Assembly: GCF_007858365.1 (NCBI RefSeq)
Contig: NZ_VFIO01000001.1
Location: forward strand, 434,001-498,000
Origin: Pseudomonas saxonica
GTDB taxonomy: Bacteria > Pseudomonadota > Gammaproteobacteria > Pseudomonadales > Pseudomonadaceae
Length of the DNA: 64,000 nt
Direction of reading: 5' to 3'
The notes under the pieces are model-generated. The model was not told where the DNA came from, did not search any database, and saw nothing but the letters and a program-made list of their open reading frames with translations. Below, one piece after another: positions 8,005 through 17,457 of the stretch. The stretch's first letter is position 1. Each line of letters opens with the position of its first letter. A program made the position numbers and the translations under genes.

Positions 8005-10521
8005 ATGCCTTTTTCACCGCACGGAAGTTGTTCGCCTGTGCAGCGGTTTTCACAGTGCATTGTATTAATCGGCGCCAGCATCACCGGGTTAAAACCAGAT
8101 TCTGCTCACGCGTCCAAGCCAGTGGAGTTCCAATCAACCTTCATGCGCCAAATGGACACCCATGACATCGATGCGGGTGCGCTTGCCCTGAAAACATTGT
8201 CCAACAGCCTGCATCTGACACCCGGACGTTACCGGGTCAGTATCGACATCAACCAGACCTTTTTCGACAGTCAAGAGATCGATTTTGCAGCCAATCAACC
8301 GGGTGATGAATTGACGCCTTGCTTACCCCAAAAATTGCTCAACGACATGGGCGTTAAGCTCGACAGCCTGGAGCAATCGGATGTGGTGCTCGAAACATGC
8401 GTTGATATACAACGGCTGATTCCGGGCGCAACGGTGCAAATGGATAGCGCAAAACTGACCCTCTCTATCTCCATTCCGCAAATTGCCATGCGCCGTGACA
8501 TTGCCGGTTATGTCGACCCACAACGCTGGGATTACGGCATCAACTCCGCATTTGTAAATTATCAACTTTCGGCGCAGCAAGGCCGTAATGATCGAACCGG
8601 TCAGGACAACAGTCACAACCTGTACTTGAATAGCGGGCTGAACCTGGGCGTCTGGCGCTTGCGCAGCAATAACACTTTTCGCAGTGACGCCACAGGCGGT
8701 CGCGCATGGTCGCGCGCCTATACCTATCTGCAACGCGACCTTGCGAGTGTCCATTCGCAGTTGACACTGGGCGAGACTTTCACGCCGGGAGATGTATTCC
8801 GCAGCGTCCCGATCAGAGGTGTACAGATTGCCTCGGACATGAGCATGTTGCCCGACTCGCAACAACGCTATGGGCCGATAATACGCGGCGTTGCGCAAAC
8901 ACGGGCCAAGCTCGAGATACGTCAGAACGGTTTCCCGATCTATTCCACTTATGTCAGTGCAGGCCCCTATGAAATCAATGACCTCACTCTGGCCAGCGGC
9001 AGCGGTGAACTGGAAATAATCCTGACCGAGGCTAATGGCCAAGTGCGGCGTTTCACTCAACCGTATGCAACGCTCACTCATTTACTGCGCGAGGGCGTGT
9101 GGCGTTATAGCGCCAGCATGGGTCGCTACAACGCACCGTTTTACGCCACGGATGATTCAATGCTCTGGCAAGGCACCCTGGCTATGGGTACACGATGGGA
9201 TTCGACAGTGTACGGCGGCTTGATGGGCAATGATTTCTATCAGGCCACTACGGTGGGTCTGGGTAAAGGCCTTGGGGTGTTAGGGGCCCTGTCATTTGAC
9301 CTGACACGCTCCTACGCGCAAACCAATCCCGATAATAGCCAGCACAACGTCCAGGGCATGAGCTACGCCGTGAAGTACGGCAAGTCATTCGAGACTAGAA
9401 CAAACCTGCGCTTCGCGGGTTATCGCTACTCCACCGAAGGCTATCGTGACTTTAATGAAGCTGTGCGCGAACGCAGCGCAGACCAGCGCTTTCGTGGAAG
9501 CCGACGCAGCATGCTGGAAGCTTCGGTGTTTCAGGACATCGGTCTCTATAGCTCACTGAACCTGATATTTTCCCAGGAGAGTTACTGGCAGCAGGATGAC
9601 GCTCAGCGTCAATTCCAGTTCAGTTTCAGCAGTCGCTTCAATACGGTGAACTACTCCCTCTACGCCTCTCAATCGTTGAACGATGATGAGTTCAACGAGC
9701 GTCAGTTCGGCTTGAACATCTCAGTACCTCTGAATTTCGGACGATCAACCACCGCCACCTACGACGTGCGCCAGAACAGAGGTCAGCTCAACCACCGTGC
9801 CTCTGTGTCAGGCCGCGCCAAAAATAGCTTGCTCAATTACAGGGCCTCCGTGACCCATAATGAAACCGGTCAACAAAGCGCTGAACTGTCTCTTGGCTAT
9901 CAGGCCCCCTTTGCCAGCCTTGGCGCGGGCCTTACGCAAGGGACCGATTTCAACACCCTTTCGCTTAACGCCAGCGGCGCATTGCTGTTGCATGCCGATG
10001 GGCTGGAAACCGGACCCTATTTGGGTGAAACCAGCGGCCTGATCCATGTCCCGAATATCGCCAACGTAGGCCAGTTGAATGATTCCAGTGCCAGAACCAA
10101 CGACCGTGGTTATGCCTTGATCCCCTACCTGCAACCCTTTCGAATCAACCGGGTAATCCTTGATACCGCCCAGCTGGATCCAAATGTAGAAATTGATAAC
10201 GGCGTTACCCAAGTGGTTCCAAGACGTGGTGCCGTGGTCAAGGCGAGTTTTCCTGCCCGTAAAGTAGAGAGGATCCTCGTCAGCACCCGTGATCATCATG
10301 GCGTAGCCCTACCCTTTGGCGCTCAGATCAGCAACGCCGATGGCCTTGTTCTGGGTATTGTCGGTCAGGCCGGTCAGGCCCTGTTGAGCACTGATGAGGG
10401 ACAGCAAATCATCTATGTGCGATGGGGCAAAACGTCCGCAGAGCAATGCCAGGCGCAGTTCGACACTCACAGCATGCCCTTGGAACAAGGCTACCGGGTT
10501 CAAGACCTGGTGTGCCGCTGA
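8005..10521 (+). CDS. Outer-membrane fimbrial usher
   Basis: 838 residues from ATG 8005; an alternative TTG at 7975 overlaps the chaperone. An N-terminal export signal ends around DSAHA. The order is usher N-domain (EFQSTFMRQMD onward), 24-strand barrel with plug, and two C-terminal domains. Diagnostic motifs include PYEINDLTLASGSGELEIIL, then FTQPYATLTHLLREGVWRY, and near the end a Cys pair (EQC and LVC). Length is usual for FimD/PapC. It forms the pore through which pilins are secreted and joined. It sits between its chaperone and the tip adhesin. Confidence 0.93.
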   Translation: MPFSPHGSCSPVQRFSQCIVLIGASITGLKPDSAHASKPVEFQSTFMRQMDTHDIDAGALALKTLSNSLHLTPGRYRVSIDINQTFFDSQEIDFAANQPGDELTPCLPQKLLNDMGVKLDSLEQSDVVLETCVDIQRLIPGATVQMDSAKLTLSISIPQIAMRRDIAGYVDPQRWDYGINSAFVNYQLSAQQGRNDRTGQDNSHNLYLNSGLNLGVWRLRSNNTFRSDATGGRAWSRAYTYLQRDLASVHSQLTLGETFTPGDVFRSVPIRGVQIASDMSMLPDSQQRYGPIIRGVAQTRAKLEIRQNGFPIYSTYVSAGPYEINDLTLASGSGELEIILTEANGQVRRFTQPYATLTHLLREGVWRYSASMGRYNAPFYATDDSMLWQGTLAMGTRWDSTVYGGLMGNDFYQATTVGLGKGLGVLGALSFDLTRSYAQTNPDNSQHNVQGMSYAVKYGKSFETRTNLRFAGYRYSTEGYRDFNEAVRERSADQRFRGSRRSMLEASVFQDIGLYSSLNLIFSQESYWQQDDAQRQFQFSFSSRFNTVNYSLYASQSLNDDEFNERQFGLNISVPLNFGRSTTATYDVRQNRGQLNHRASVSGRAKNSLLNYRASVTHNETGQQSAELSLGYQAPFASLGAGLTQGTDFNTLSLNASGALLLHADGLETGPYLGETSGLIHVPNIANVGQLNDSSARTNDRGYALIPYLQPFRINRVILDTAQLDPNVEIDNGVTQVVPRRGAVVKASFPARKVERILVSTRDHHGVALPFGAQISNADGLVLGIVGQAGQALLSTDEGQQIIYVRWGKTSAEQCQAQFDTHSMPLEQGYRVQDLVCR

Positions 10522-10580
10522 TTCACTCTTCGTTTACTAATACGCGGGCACTTTGCACTGCCTGCGTTACTTTTGCCGGG

Positions 10581-11684
10581 ATGAAACAAAGCATGCTGAA
10601 AAGATTAACGCCTGGCGTGTTCTTACTCGCAGCCAGCGGGCTATTACCCCTTGGCACTACCTACGCTTCCAGCAACAGTTGTTACTGGGGAACCGGGCAG
10701 GGACCCATTCAGTATACGGTCGATGTCGGCGCACTCTTTGTTCCCAGGGATGCTCAGGTAGGTGATCCTATAGGCCCGGTTGATAAGCTATTTGTTTCAA
10801 GAAACAGCAGGAGCGCCATCTTCTGTGAGAATGACGGCACAGTCATACTGAGGTTCAATGCCAGAAGCGCCGGGGCAACGGTAGCCGGGCCCATTTCACT
10901 TAAGAGCGGCATGACAACCGGCGCCCTGTTACAGACCAACATCTCGGGTGTTGGCGCCCTAATCAGTTTCGGCAGCCCCTATGATGGTCGCAACACAGGT
11001 CTGTGGAAACTGGACGGGCCTGACAGCTCGGTGCCATTCAATGCCCACATCGATTTTTACACCCCTTTTCCAATTCAACACAACCTGTTAAGGGGCACCA
11101 TCACCCTGATCAAAACCGGCGAAATCGATCCCGGCATGCAGACGCTGGACTCGGGAAAAGAATTGGTCAAAGGCTCGTTTAACGATATCCCGGATGCCTT
11201 CGGCGTGGCCTTGAGCGGTTCTGTAACACGTGCAGAATGCACCCTTTCAGCCAACCCTGTAAGCGCCGACCCGGTCAAACTCGGTGATTGGCCAAATACC
11301 GAATTCATTGGTGAAGGCCATACGAGCGATGCAGTGCCCTTCACGATCGCGTTGAATGCTTGTATCTCCGACAAACCCGGAGGAACTGTGACCCATGCAC
11401 ATATCCGCCTGGAGCCCACGGCAGGCGCGGTGACCCTGGACGCCAGCCTGGGATTGATGAGTTTGATGCCAAGCTCTACCGCGCAAGGCATCGGTATTCA
11501 AATTTTGGGGCGCGATGCACTTACTCCCGTAACCCTGGAAACGGATGTACTCCAAGGCGCAATTCCAGCTACAGGAGGCATGATGCTTCAGTTTAATGCA
11601 CGCTATTATCAGACCGCGCCAGCAAACGCTGTTGTTGCTGGCGCCGCGGATGGTGCGCTGGGTTTCACCATTACTTATAAATAG
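10581..11684 (+). CDS. Two-domain fimbrial tip adhesin
   Basis: 367 residues from ATG 10581. The upstream purine run is only GGG, so the start is moderately sure; a frame open to 10422 overlaps the usher. The signal peptide ends near GTTYAS. The N-terminal half (about 30-200) has two Cys and no pilin motif, as in receptor-binding lectin domains. The C-terminal half (about 215-367) begins DAFGVALSGSVTRAECTLS, has a second Cys in LNACISD, and ends in GALGFTITYK with the beta-strand pattern of a pilin domain. Position last in the operon and double length fit a FimH/CupA4-like tip protein. The ligand cannot be guessed. Confidence 0.8.
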   Translation: MKQSMLKRLTPGVFLLAASGLLPLGTTYASSNSCYWGTGQGPIQYTVDVGALFVPRDAQVGDPIGPVDKLFVSRNSRSAIFCENDGTVILRFNARSAGATVAGPISLKSGMTTGALLQTNISGVGALISFGSPYDGRNTGLWKLDGPDSSVPFNAHIDFYTPFPIQHNLLRGTITLIKTGEIDPGMQTLDSGKELVKGSFNDIPDAFGVALSGSVTRAECTLSANPVSADPVKLGDWPNTEFIGEGHTSDAVPFTIALNACISDKPGGTVTHAHIRLEPTAGAVTLDASLGLMSLMPSSTAQGIGIQILGRDALTPVTLETDVLQGAIPATGGMMLQFNARYYQTAPANAVVAGAADGALGFTITYK

Positions 11685-11760
11685 TTCAACCCAGTGGGTG
11701 CGGTGTATTCGAACCGATGCACCGCCCTCTAACCGAATAGTCTCTTAGGGCAGCCGTGTG

Positions 11761-12693
11761 TCAGCGACGCTTGTCATAAAGCTTCGGTTCACCGGGCGGA
11801 CGGGTTTTGAAACGTCGATGGGCCCACAGGTATTGCTCAGGGCACTCACGAATGGCACGTTCAACCCATTGATTGATGCGCAGGCAATCTGCTTCATCAC
11901 TTTCTCCGGGAAAATCGCTCAAGGGCGCATGGATCACTAGCTTATAACCGCTGCCATCCGCCAGTCGCTGTTGAGTAAAAGGCACAACCTGCGCCTTGCC
12001 CAACTTGGCGAATTTACTGGTGGCCGTAACGGTAGCGGCTGGAATACCGAACAGCGGCACGAAAATACTCTGCTTTGAACCGTAGTCCTGATCGGGGGCG
12101 TACCAAATAGCCCGCCCGGACCGCAGTAACTTAAGCATACCGCGAACATCATCGCGCTCTACGGCTAACGAATCAGCGTTGTGCCGTTCACGCCCGCGTC
12201 GCTGAATAAAATCGAACAGCGGGTTGTTATGCTCACGGTACATCCCATCAATGGTGTGCTTCTGACCGAGCAACGCTGCGCCGATTTCCAGCGTGGTGAA
12301 GTGAAACGCCATCAAGATGACGCCCTTCCCCTCTCGTTGCGCGTGCTCAAGGTGTTCCAGCCCTTCAACATGAGCCAACTTGGCCAGTCGGGGCTTGGAC
12401 CACCACCAGCTCATGGCCATTTCGAAGAAGGCAATACCGGTGGAAGCGAAGTTATCCTTGAGTAACCGTTCACGCTCAGCCGCCGTTTTTTCCGGAAAAC
12501 ACAGCTCAAGATTGCGCGCAGCAATGCGCCGTCGATCGCCAGCGACTCGATACATCAGGCCACCCAGGACGCGGCCGATACACAGTTGAACTTTATAAGG
12601 GAGTTGTACCACTAACCACAGCACACCGAGCCCTAGCCATAGCAGCCAAAACCTGGGGTGAAAAAAAGCAGCACGAAAATGCGGGCGATCCAT
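11761..12693 (-). CDS. lpxL: Lipid A biosynthesis acyltransferase (LpxL/HtrB family)
   Basis: 310 residues, the usual length. An N-terminal membrane anchor (FWLLWLGLGVLWLVVQL, about 15-31) precedes an LPLAT domain. The catalytic HX4E motif is HFTTLE at 131-136, and YAPDQDYG is the conserved acceptor-side motif. It transfers a lauroyl-type chain from acyl-ACP to the lipid A precursor on the inner face of the inner membrane. Pseudomonas carries paralogues, so which acyl position it serves cannot be read here. It diverges from minC, an arrangement common in the genus. Confidence 0.88.
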   Translation of the reverse strand: MDRPHFRAAFFHPRFWLLWLGLGVLWLVVQLPYKVQLCIGRVLGGLMYRVAGDRRRIAARNLELCFPEKTAAERERLLKDNFASTGIAFFEMAMSWWWSKPRLAKLAHVEGLEHLEHAQREGKGVILMAFHFTTLEIGAALLGQKHTIDGMYREHNNPLFDFIQRRGRERHNADSLAVERDDVRGMLKLLRSGRAIWYAPDQDYGSKQSIFVPLFGIPAATVTATSKFAKLGKAQVVPFTQQRLADGSGYKLVIHAPLSDFPGESDEADCLRINQWVERAIRECPEQYLWAHRRFKTRPPGEPKLYDKRR

Positions 12694-12811
12694 TAATGAT
12701 TCCGGGCAGATACAAGGCCGGCCATTCTACATCGTTCGACCCCGCTTGCGGCTCGCGAGCGTTCTCGTTATAAGTCTCAACACTTTAAGTGACAAGCCGC
12801 GTTAACAGACC

Positions 12812-13552
12812 ATGAGCCAAACCGAATCGCTAGACCAAGCCCCTGTGTTCCAGCTAAAGGGCAGTATGCTCGCCATTACGGTGCTGGAACTGGCCAAAAA
12901 CGACCTTGAAGCCCTTGACCGCCAACTGGCTGCGAAAGTGGCGCAAGCACCCAATTTTTTCAGCAACACCCCGTTGGTACTGGCACTCGACAAGCTTCCC
13001 GCCGGTATAGGGCCAATCGATTTGCCGGGTCTGATGCGTATCTGCCGCCAACACGGCCTGCGCACCCTGGCGATTCGCGCCAGCCGTATTGAAGACATTG
13101 CCGCAGCCATCGCAATCGACCTTCCCGTGTTGCCGCCCTCAGGCGCGCGCGAGCGACTGATTGAACCTGTTGAAGCCCCGGCGCCTGCGAAAAAACCTGA
13201 AAAACCGCCTGAGCCAACGATAAAGCCGACCAAGATCATTACCACTCCGATACGCGGCGGTCAGACCGTGTATGCCGAAAACTGTGACCTGGTGGTCATC
13301 GCTTCAGTCAGCCCCGGTGCGGAACTTATGGCCGATGGCAACATCCATGTGTACGGGCCTATGCGTGGCCGTGCACTCGCCGGCCATAAAGGAAATACCA
13401 AAGCACGAATCTTTTGCCAGCAATTGAGCGCCGAACTGGTGTCAATTGCTGGTAAGTACAAAGTTTCAGAAGACCTGCGTCGCGACCCCTTATGGGGCAC
13501 AGCGGTGCAGATCAGCCTGTCAAGTGACATGTTGAACATCACCCGTCTTTAA
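12812..13552 (+). CDS. minC: Septum-site determining protein MinC
   Basis: 246 residues. The N-terminal MinC domain (about 1-105, [16 protein letters not shown]) acts on FtsZ filaments. A Pro/Lys-rich linker (about 120-145) follows, then the C-terminal right-handed beta-helix domain with [20 protein letters not shown] and [17 protein letters not shown], which dimerises and binds MinD. It blocks FtsZ ring formation near the poles. It is followed by minD after 189 bases and then minE, the standard order. Confidence 0.97.
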   Translation: MSQTESLDQAPVFQLKGSMLAITVLELAKNDLEALDRQLAAKVAQAPNFFSNTPLVLALDKLPAGIGPIDLPGLMRICRQHGLRTLAIRASRIEDIAAAIAIDLPVLPPSGARERLIEPVEAPAPAKKPEKPPEPTIKPTKIITTPIRGGQTVYAENCDLVVIASVSPGAELMADGNIHVYGPMRGRALAGHKGNTKARIFCQQLSAELVSIAGKYKVSEDLRRDPLWGTAVQISLSSDMLNITRL

Positions 13553-13741
13553 CGGATACTCTCGCCATTTCCAAGCATCTTGAAATCGTAGGCGAACAGC
13601 AATCTTGTAGGAAATAATCGGCAGTTTTTCCCTTGTGTAAACCTGACCTATACAGAAATCCCCAAGGCTGTTCACCTGCTGTCGTTTATAAAGATGTTAT
13701 TCAGGGACTAGAAAGTCCTTTTTCCTTAGGGGTGAAGCACC

Positions 13742-14554
13742 TTGGCCAAGATTCTAGTGGTTACATCCGGCAAGGGTGGTGTGGGTAAGACCACCACCAG
13801 CGCCGCTATCGGTACCGGTCTCGCTCTGCGCGGCCACAAAACAGTCATCGTCGACTTCGACGTTGGCCTGCGTAACCTCGACCTGATCATGGGTTGTGAG
13901 CGCCGCGTAGTGTATGACTTCGTTAACGTAGTTAACGGCGAAGCCAACCTGCAACAGGCGCTGATCAAGGACAAACGCCTTGAAAACCTGTACGTGCTGG
14001 CCGCCAGTCAGACCCGTGACAAAGACGCACTGACCAAAGACGGCGTCGAAAAAGTTCTGATGGAACTTAAGGAATCCTTCGAATACATAGTTTGCGACTC
14101 TCCGGCGGGTATCGAAACCGGTGCTCACCTGGCGATGTACTTTGCTGACGAAGCCATTGTCGTGACCAACCCCGAAGTGTCCTCGGTACGTGACTCCGAC
14201 CGCATGCTGGGCCTGCTGGCCAGCAAGTCACGTCGCGCTGAGAACGGTGAAGACCCGATCAAAGAACACTTGCTGCTGACTCGCTACAACCCGGACCGCG
14301 TCTCCAAAGGCGAAATGCTGGGTGTTGAAGACGTTAAAGAAATTCTGGCCGTAGCCTTGCTGGGCGTGATCCCTGAGTCTCAGGCCGTTCTTAAAGCCTC
14401 CAACCAGGGTGTGCCCGTGATCCTCGATGATCAGAGCGACGCCGGTCAGGCCTACAGCGATGCCGTTGATCGCTTGCTGGGCAAAACCGTGGAGCATCGG
14501 TTCCTTGATGTACAGAAGAAGGGATTCTTCGAGCGCCTGTTTGGAGGCAACTAA
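13742..14554 (+). CDS. minD: Septum-site determining ATPase MinD
   Basis: 270 residues. The start is TTG at 13742, giving MAKILVVTSGKGGVGKTT; AGGGGTG lies upstream and no better in-frame ATG exists. The deviant Walker A motif KGGVGKTT is at residues 11-18. The C-terminus VQKKGFFERLFGGN is the amphipathic membrane-targeting helix. ATP-bound dimers bind the inner membrane, recruit MinC and are released by MinE. minE starts four bases after the stop, so translation is probably coupled. Confidence 0.98.
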   Translation: MAKILVVTSGKGGVGKTTTSAAIGTGLALRGHKTVIVDFDVGLRNLDLIMGCERRVVYDFVNVVNGEANLQQALIKDKRLENLYVLAASQTRDKDALTKDGVEKVLMELKESFEYIVCDSPAGIETGAHLAMYFADEAIVVTNPEVSSVRDSDRMLGLLASKSRRAENGEDPIKEHLLLTRYNPDRVSKGEMLGVEDVKEILAVALLGVIPESQAVLKASNQGVPVILDDQSDAGQAYSDAVDRLLGKTVEHRFLDVQKKGFFERLFGGN

Positions 14555-14557
14555 ACA

Positions 14558-14812
14558 ATGAACATTTTTGACTTCTTTCGTACCCGCAAAACGCCTACCA
14601 CCGCGTCGGTCGCGAAAGAGCGTCTACAGATTATCGTGGCGCACGAGCGCGGCCAACGCAGCACCCCGGACTACCTGCCTGCCCTGCAAAAAGAGCTGGT
14701 TGAAGTGATCCGCAAATACGTCAATATCGGCGACGATCAAGTTCAGATTGCCCTCGAGAATGAAGGTAGCTGCTCGATTCTGGAACTCAATATCACACTG
14801 CCAGATCGTTAA
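14558..14812 (+). CDS. minE: Cell-division topological specificity factor MinE
   Basis: 84 residues, typical length. The N-terminal part ([11 protein letters not shown], then [14 protein letters not shown] at about 22-35) contains the anti-MinCD segment. The C-terminal part is the topological dimerisation domain. It stimulates MinD ATPase and drives pole-to-pole oscillation. Last gene of minCDE; a nested hairpin follows. Confidence 0.97.
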   Translation: MNIFDFFRTRKTPTTASVAKERLQIIVAHERGQRSTPDYLPALQKELVEVIRKYVNIGDDQVQIALENEGSCSILELNITLPDR

Positions 14813-14829
14813 TCGATCCGGCAGACACC

Positions 14830-14877
14830 ACGGCGACCTGGTCGTCTTCTCTACCGAGAAGACTTCCTTGTCGCCGT
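14830..14877 (+). terminator. Nested double-stem hairpin after minE
   Basis: Outer stem ACGGCGAC (14830-14837) with GTCGCCGT (14870-14877); inner stem GTCTTCTC (14844-14851) with GAGAAGAC (14856-14863), loop TACC. Both are perfect and are separated by six-base internal loops. There is no T run, so it may end or stabilise the minCDE transcript. Confidence 0.55.
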
Positions 14878-14902
14878 TGGCGTTTGTTAAGAGGCTGCTT
14901 TA

Positions 14903-15538
14903 ATGCCGTTGTCCAATATTCACATCCTTCATGAGGACGCTGGCGTTCTGGTGGTCAACAAACCTACCCTGTTGCTGTCAGTGCCGGGGCGCGCCGATGA
15001 CAACAAGGATTGCCTGATTACCCGCCTGCAAGAAAACGGTTACCCGGAAGCGCGCATCGTGCATCGGCTGGACTGGGAAACCTCGGGGATCATCCTGCTG
15101 GCTCGTGACGCCGACACTCACCGCGAGTTGTCCCGTCAGTTTCATGATCGTGAAACCGAAAAAGCCTACACCGCACTGGCATGGGGCCAACCCGAACTGG
15201 ACAGCGGCAGTATTGACCTGCCCCTGCGCTATGACCCGCCCACCAAGCCTCGTCACGTGGTCGACCATGAGTTTGGCAAAAACGCGTTGACGTTCTGGAA
15301 AGTGCTGGACCGGTGTGGCGATTACTGCCGGGTTGAGCTGACACCGATCACCGGGCGCTCCCATCAATTGCGCGTACACATGCTGTCTATCGGCCACCCT
15401 CTACTGGGTGATGGGCTTTACGCACACCCTCAAGCGTTGGCCGCTTGGCCACGCCTGTGTCTGCACGCCAGCATGCTCAGCTTTACCCATCCGCAGACAG
15501 GCGAGCGCCTGCGCTTCGAGTGTCCGGCACCGTTTTGA
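14903..15538 (+). CDS. RluA-family RNA pseudouridine synthase
   Basis: 211 residues, the size of the compact RluA/TruC type without an S4 domain. The catalytic motif is HRLDWETSGI with Asp at 57; ITGRSHQLRVHM is the second family motif and EKAYTAL the third. It isomerises uridine to pseudouridine in rRNA and/or tRNA. Length and position after minE suggest the dual-specificity RluA type, but the target base cannot be assigned from sequence alone. GAGG precedes the ATG by nine bases. Confidence 0.88.
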   Translation: MPLSNIHILHEDAGVLVVNKPTLLLSVPGRADDNKDCLITRLQENGYPEARIVHRLDWETSGIILLARDADTHRELSRQFHDRETEKAYTALAWGQPELDSGSIDLPLRYDPPTKPRHVVDHEFGKNALTFWKVLDRCGDYCRVELTPITGRSHQLRVHMLSIGHPLLGDGLYAHPQALAAWPRLCLHASMLSFTHPQTGERLRFECPAPF

Positions 15539-15550
15539 AGCCCCTTAACC

Positions 15551-15642
15551 GGTAGCCACTGCCGCAGGCTGCGACCGCGCGTGAAGCGGTCGCGCTCTGG
15601 ATGATCCTTCGGATCTTGCCGCAGCCTGCGCCAGCGACTACA
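15551..15642. repeat. REP doublet between rluA-like gene and apeB
   Basis: GGTAGCCACTGCCGCAGGCT starts one arm at 15551 and CGCAGCCTGCGCCAGCGACT starts the inverted partner near 15620. Internal hairpins GCGACCGC/GCGGTCGC (15571-15593) and GATCC/GGATC (15603-15615) lie between them. This matches the Pseudomonas REP type found in intergenic DNA. Confidence 0.7.
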
Positions 15643-15724
15643 GGTGACATCGACTACTCCAGCCCTAACAACAATTCTTGCGATCAATGCGCTAAACTCG
15701 CGGCCTTGCTGTCTGGAGTAACTT

Positions 15725-17014
15725 ATGCGCGAAGAGTTGAACCAAGGCCTGATCGACTTCCTCAAGGCCTCCCCTACCCCGTTTCATGCCACTGCCAGCC
15801 TGGTGCAACGTCTGGAGGCTGCCGGTTATCAGCGCCTGGACGAGCGCGAAACCTGGTTCACCGAAGCCAATGGCCGCTATTACGTCACGCGTAATGACTC
15901 ATCCATCGTCGCCTTCAAGCTGGGTCGCCATTCACCTCTGCACGGCGGCATTCGTATGGTGGGTGCACACACAGACAGCCCTTGCCTGCGCGTCAAGCCA
16001 CAACCCGAACTGCAACGCCAGGGCTTTTGGCAATTGGGTGTCGAAGTGTACGGAGGCGCTTTGCTGGCTCCGTGGTTCGATCGTGATCTTTCACTGGCCG
16101 GACGTGTCACCTTCCGCCGTGATGGCAAGGTCGAAAGCCAACTGATCGACTTCAGGGCTCCGATTGCGACCATCCCCAATCTGGCCATCCACCTCAATCG
16201 TGCTGCGAATGAAGGCTGGGCAATCAACCCGCAAACCGAATTGCCGCCAATTCTCGCTCAGGTTGCGGGTGACGAGCGCGCCGATTTCCGTGCCTTGCTG
16301 ACCGACCAGTTAGCCCGTGAGCATGGCTTGAATGCCGACGTGGTGCTTGATTACGAGCTGAGTTTCTACGACACCCAAAGCGCAGCGGTAATTGGCCTGA
16401 ACGGCGACTTTATCGCCGGCGCACGCCTCGACAATCTGTTGTCCTGTTACGCCGGTCTGCAAGCGCTGCTCAATGCCGAAACAGAAGAAACCTGCCTGTT
16501 TGTGGCCAACGATCATGAAGAAGTCGGCTCTTGTTCGGCTTGCGGTGCCGACGGACCGATGCTGGAGCAAATCCTGCAACGGGTGCTGCCTGAAGGCGAC
16601 GAATACGTGCGCACGATTCAAAAGTCGCTGCTGGTCTCGGCCGACAATGCCCACGGTGTTCACCCCAACTACGCCGACAAGCACGACGCCAACCACGGCC
16701 CTAAACTCAATGCCGGGCCGGTGATCAAAGTCAACAGCAACCAGCGCTACGCCACCAACAGCGAAACCGCCGGGTTTTTCCGCCACCTGTGCATGGCCGA
16801 AGAAGTGCCCGTGCAAAGCTTTGTGGTACGCAGCGACATGGGCTGCGGCTCGACCATTGGCCCTATCACTGCCAGCCATTTGGGGGTGCGCACTGTAGAC
16901 ATCGGCCTGCCAACCTTTGCCATGCACTCCATTCGCGAGCTTGCCGGCAGTCACGACCTCGCGCACTTGGTCAAAGTACTCAGCGCGTTTTACGCCAGCA
17001 ACCAATTACCCTGA
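15725..17014 (+). CDS. apeB: M18 family aspartyl aminopeptidase
   Basis: 429 residues, standard length. GGAG lies six bases before the ATG. Metal-binding and catalytic motifs are all present: GAHTDSP (His82), [26 protein letters not shown], and the C-terminal FAMHSIREL. This cytosolic dodecameric zinc enzyme removes N-terminal, preferably acidic, residues from peptides. It stands alone between a REP doublet and a degenerate REP. Confidence 0.95.
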   Translation: MREELNQGLIDFLKASPTPFHATASLVQRLEAAGYQRLDERETWFTEANGRYYVTRNDSSIVAFKLGRHSPLHGGIRMVGAHTDSPCLRVKPQPELQRQGFWQLGVEVYGGALLAPWFDRDLSLAGRVTFRRDGKVESQLIDFRAPIATIPNLAIHLNRAANEGWAINPQTELPPILAQVAGDERADFRALLTDQLAREHGLNADVVLDYELSFYDTQSAAVIGLNGDFIAGARLDNLLSCYAGLQALLNAETEETCLFVANDHEEVGSCSACGADGPMLEQILQRVLPEGDEYVRTIQKSLLVSADNAHGVHPNYADKHDANHGPKLNAGPVIKVNSNQRYATNSETAGFFRHLCMAEEVPVQSFVVRSDMGCGSTIGPITASHLGVRTVDIGLPTFAMHSIRELAGSHDLAHLVKVLSAFYASNQLP

Positions 17015-17026
17015 ACAAAGCCCTGC

Positions 17027-17075
17027 GTGGTCGCTGCCGCAATGTGCGGTAGTGGCCACAGGCTGCGCGCCGGCC
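17027..17075. repeat. Degenerate REP-like inverted repeat after apeB
   Basis: GTGG and CTGCCGCA (17034-17041) pair with TGCGGTAG (17045-17052) and CCAC, followed by AGGCTGCGC. It resembles a decayed REP half-element and may act as a 3' end for apeB. Confidence 0.45.
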
Positions 17076-17157
17076 TCATTGATTTTTGACGCATATCACC
17101 ACACTTTTCAGAAAAGCATCCTAGACTCGAAGCATTATTTCCTTCAGGTCTAAAACA

Positions 17158-17340
17158 ATGGTCTCGGTATCCGAATTTCAGTCAGTGTTCATTCCCATCG
17201 TCTGCGGCATGTTGTTACTGACCCTTGGCTTCACCTTTCGCGAGCGCCCAAGCGGTTTCGGCGTATTGATGATCTGGTGTGGCATGTTGCTGATCTTCGG
17301 CACCATTGTGTTCAAGATTCTCGCAAAGCTTAACGACTAA
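17158..17340 (+). CDS. Small two-helix inner-membrane protein, unknown function
   Basis: 60 residues with two hydrophobic segments (FIPIVCGMLLLTLGFTF, about 10-26, and VLMIWCGMLLIFGTIVF, about 35-52) joined by the charged loop RERPSGFG. AGGT lies about eight bases before the ATG. No family recognised. It is on the same strand as the mscS-type gene, with a 117-base gap. Confidence 0.65.
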   Translation: MVSVSEFQSVFIPIVCGMLLLTLGFTFRERPSGFGVLMIWCGMLLIFGTIVFKILAKLND

Positions 17341-17457
17341 TCACGCTTCCCTTAGCGGCCACATTTGCCGTCATTTATTTAAATGTGACAAGAAATGAAT
17401 GATTGCGGCCCCTAGCGTACACTCGGTCAATTCGCCGCCTACGAGGTTGATCGCCCA

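Noticed and set aside
8323..9081. 252-residue minus-strand open frame
   Set aside because: Fully antisense to the usher gene, with shadow-like composition and no motif.
16310..17005. 231-residue minus-strand open frame
   Set aside because: Antisense to apeB, without start signal or family motif.
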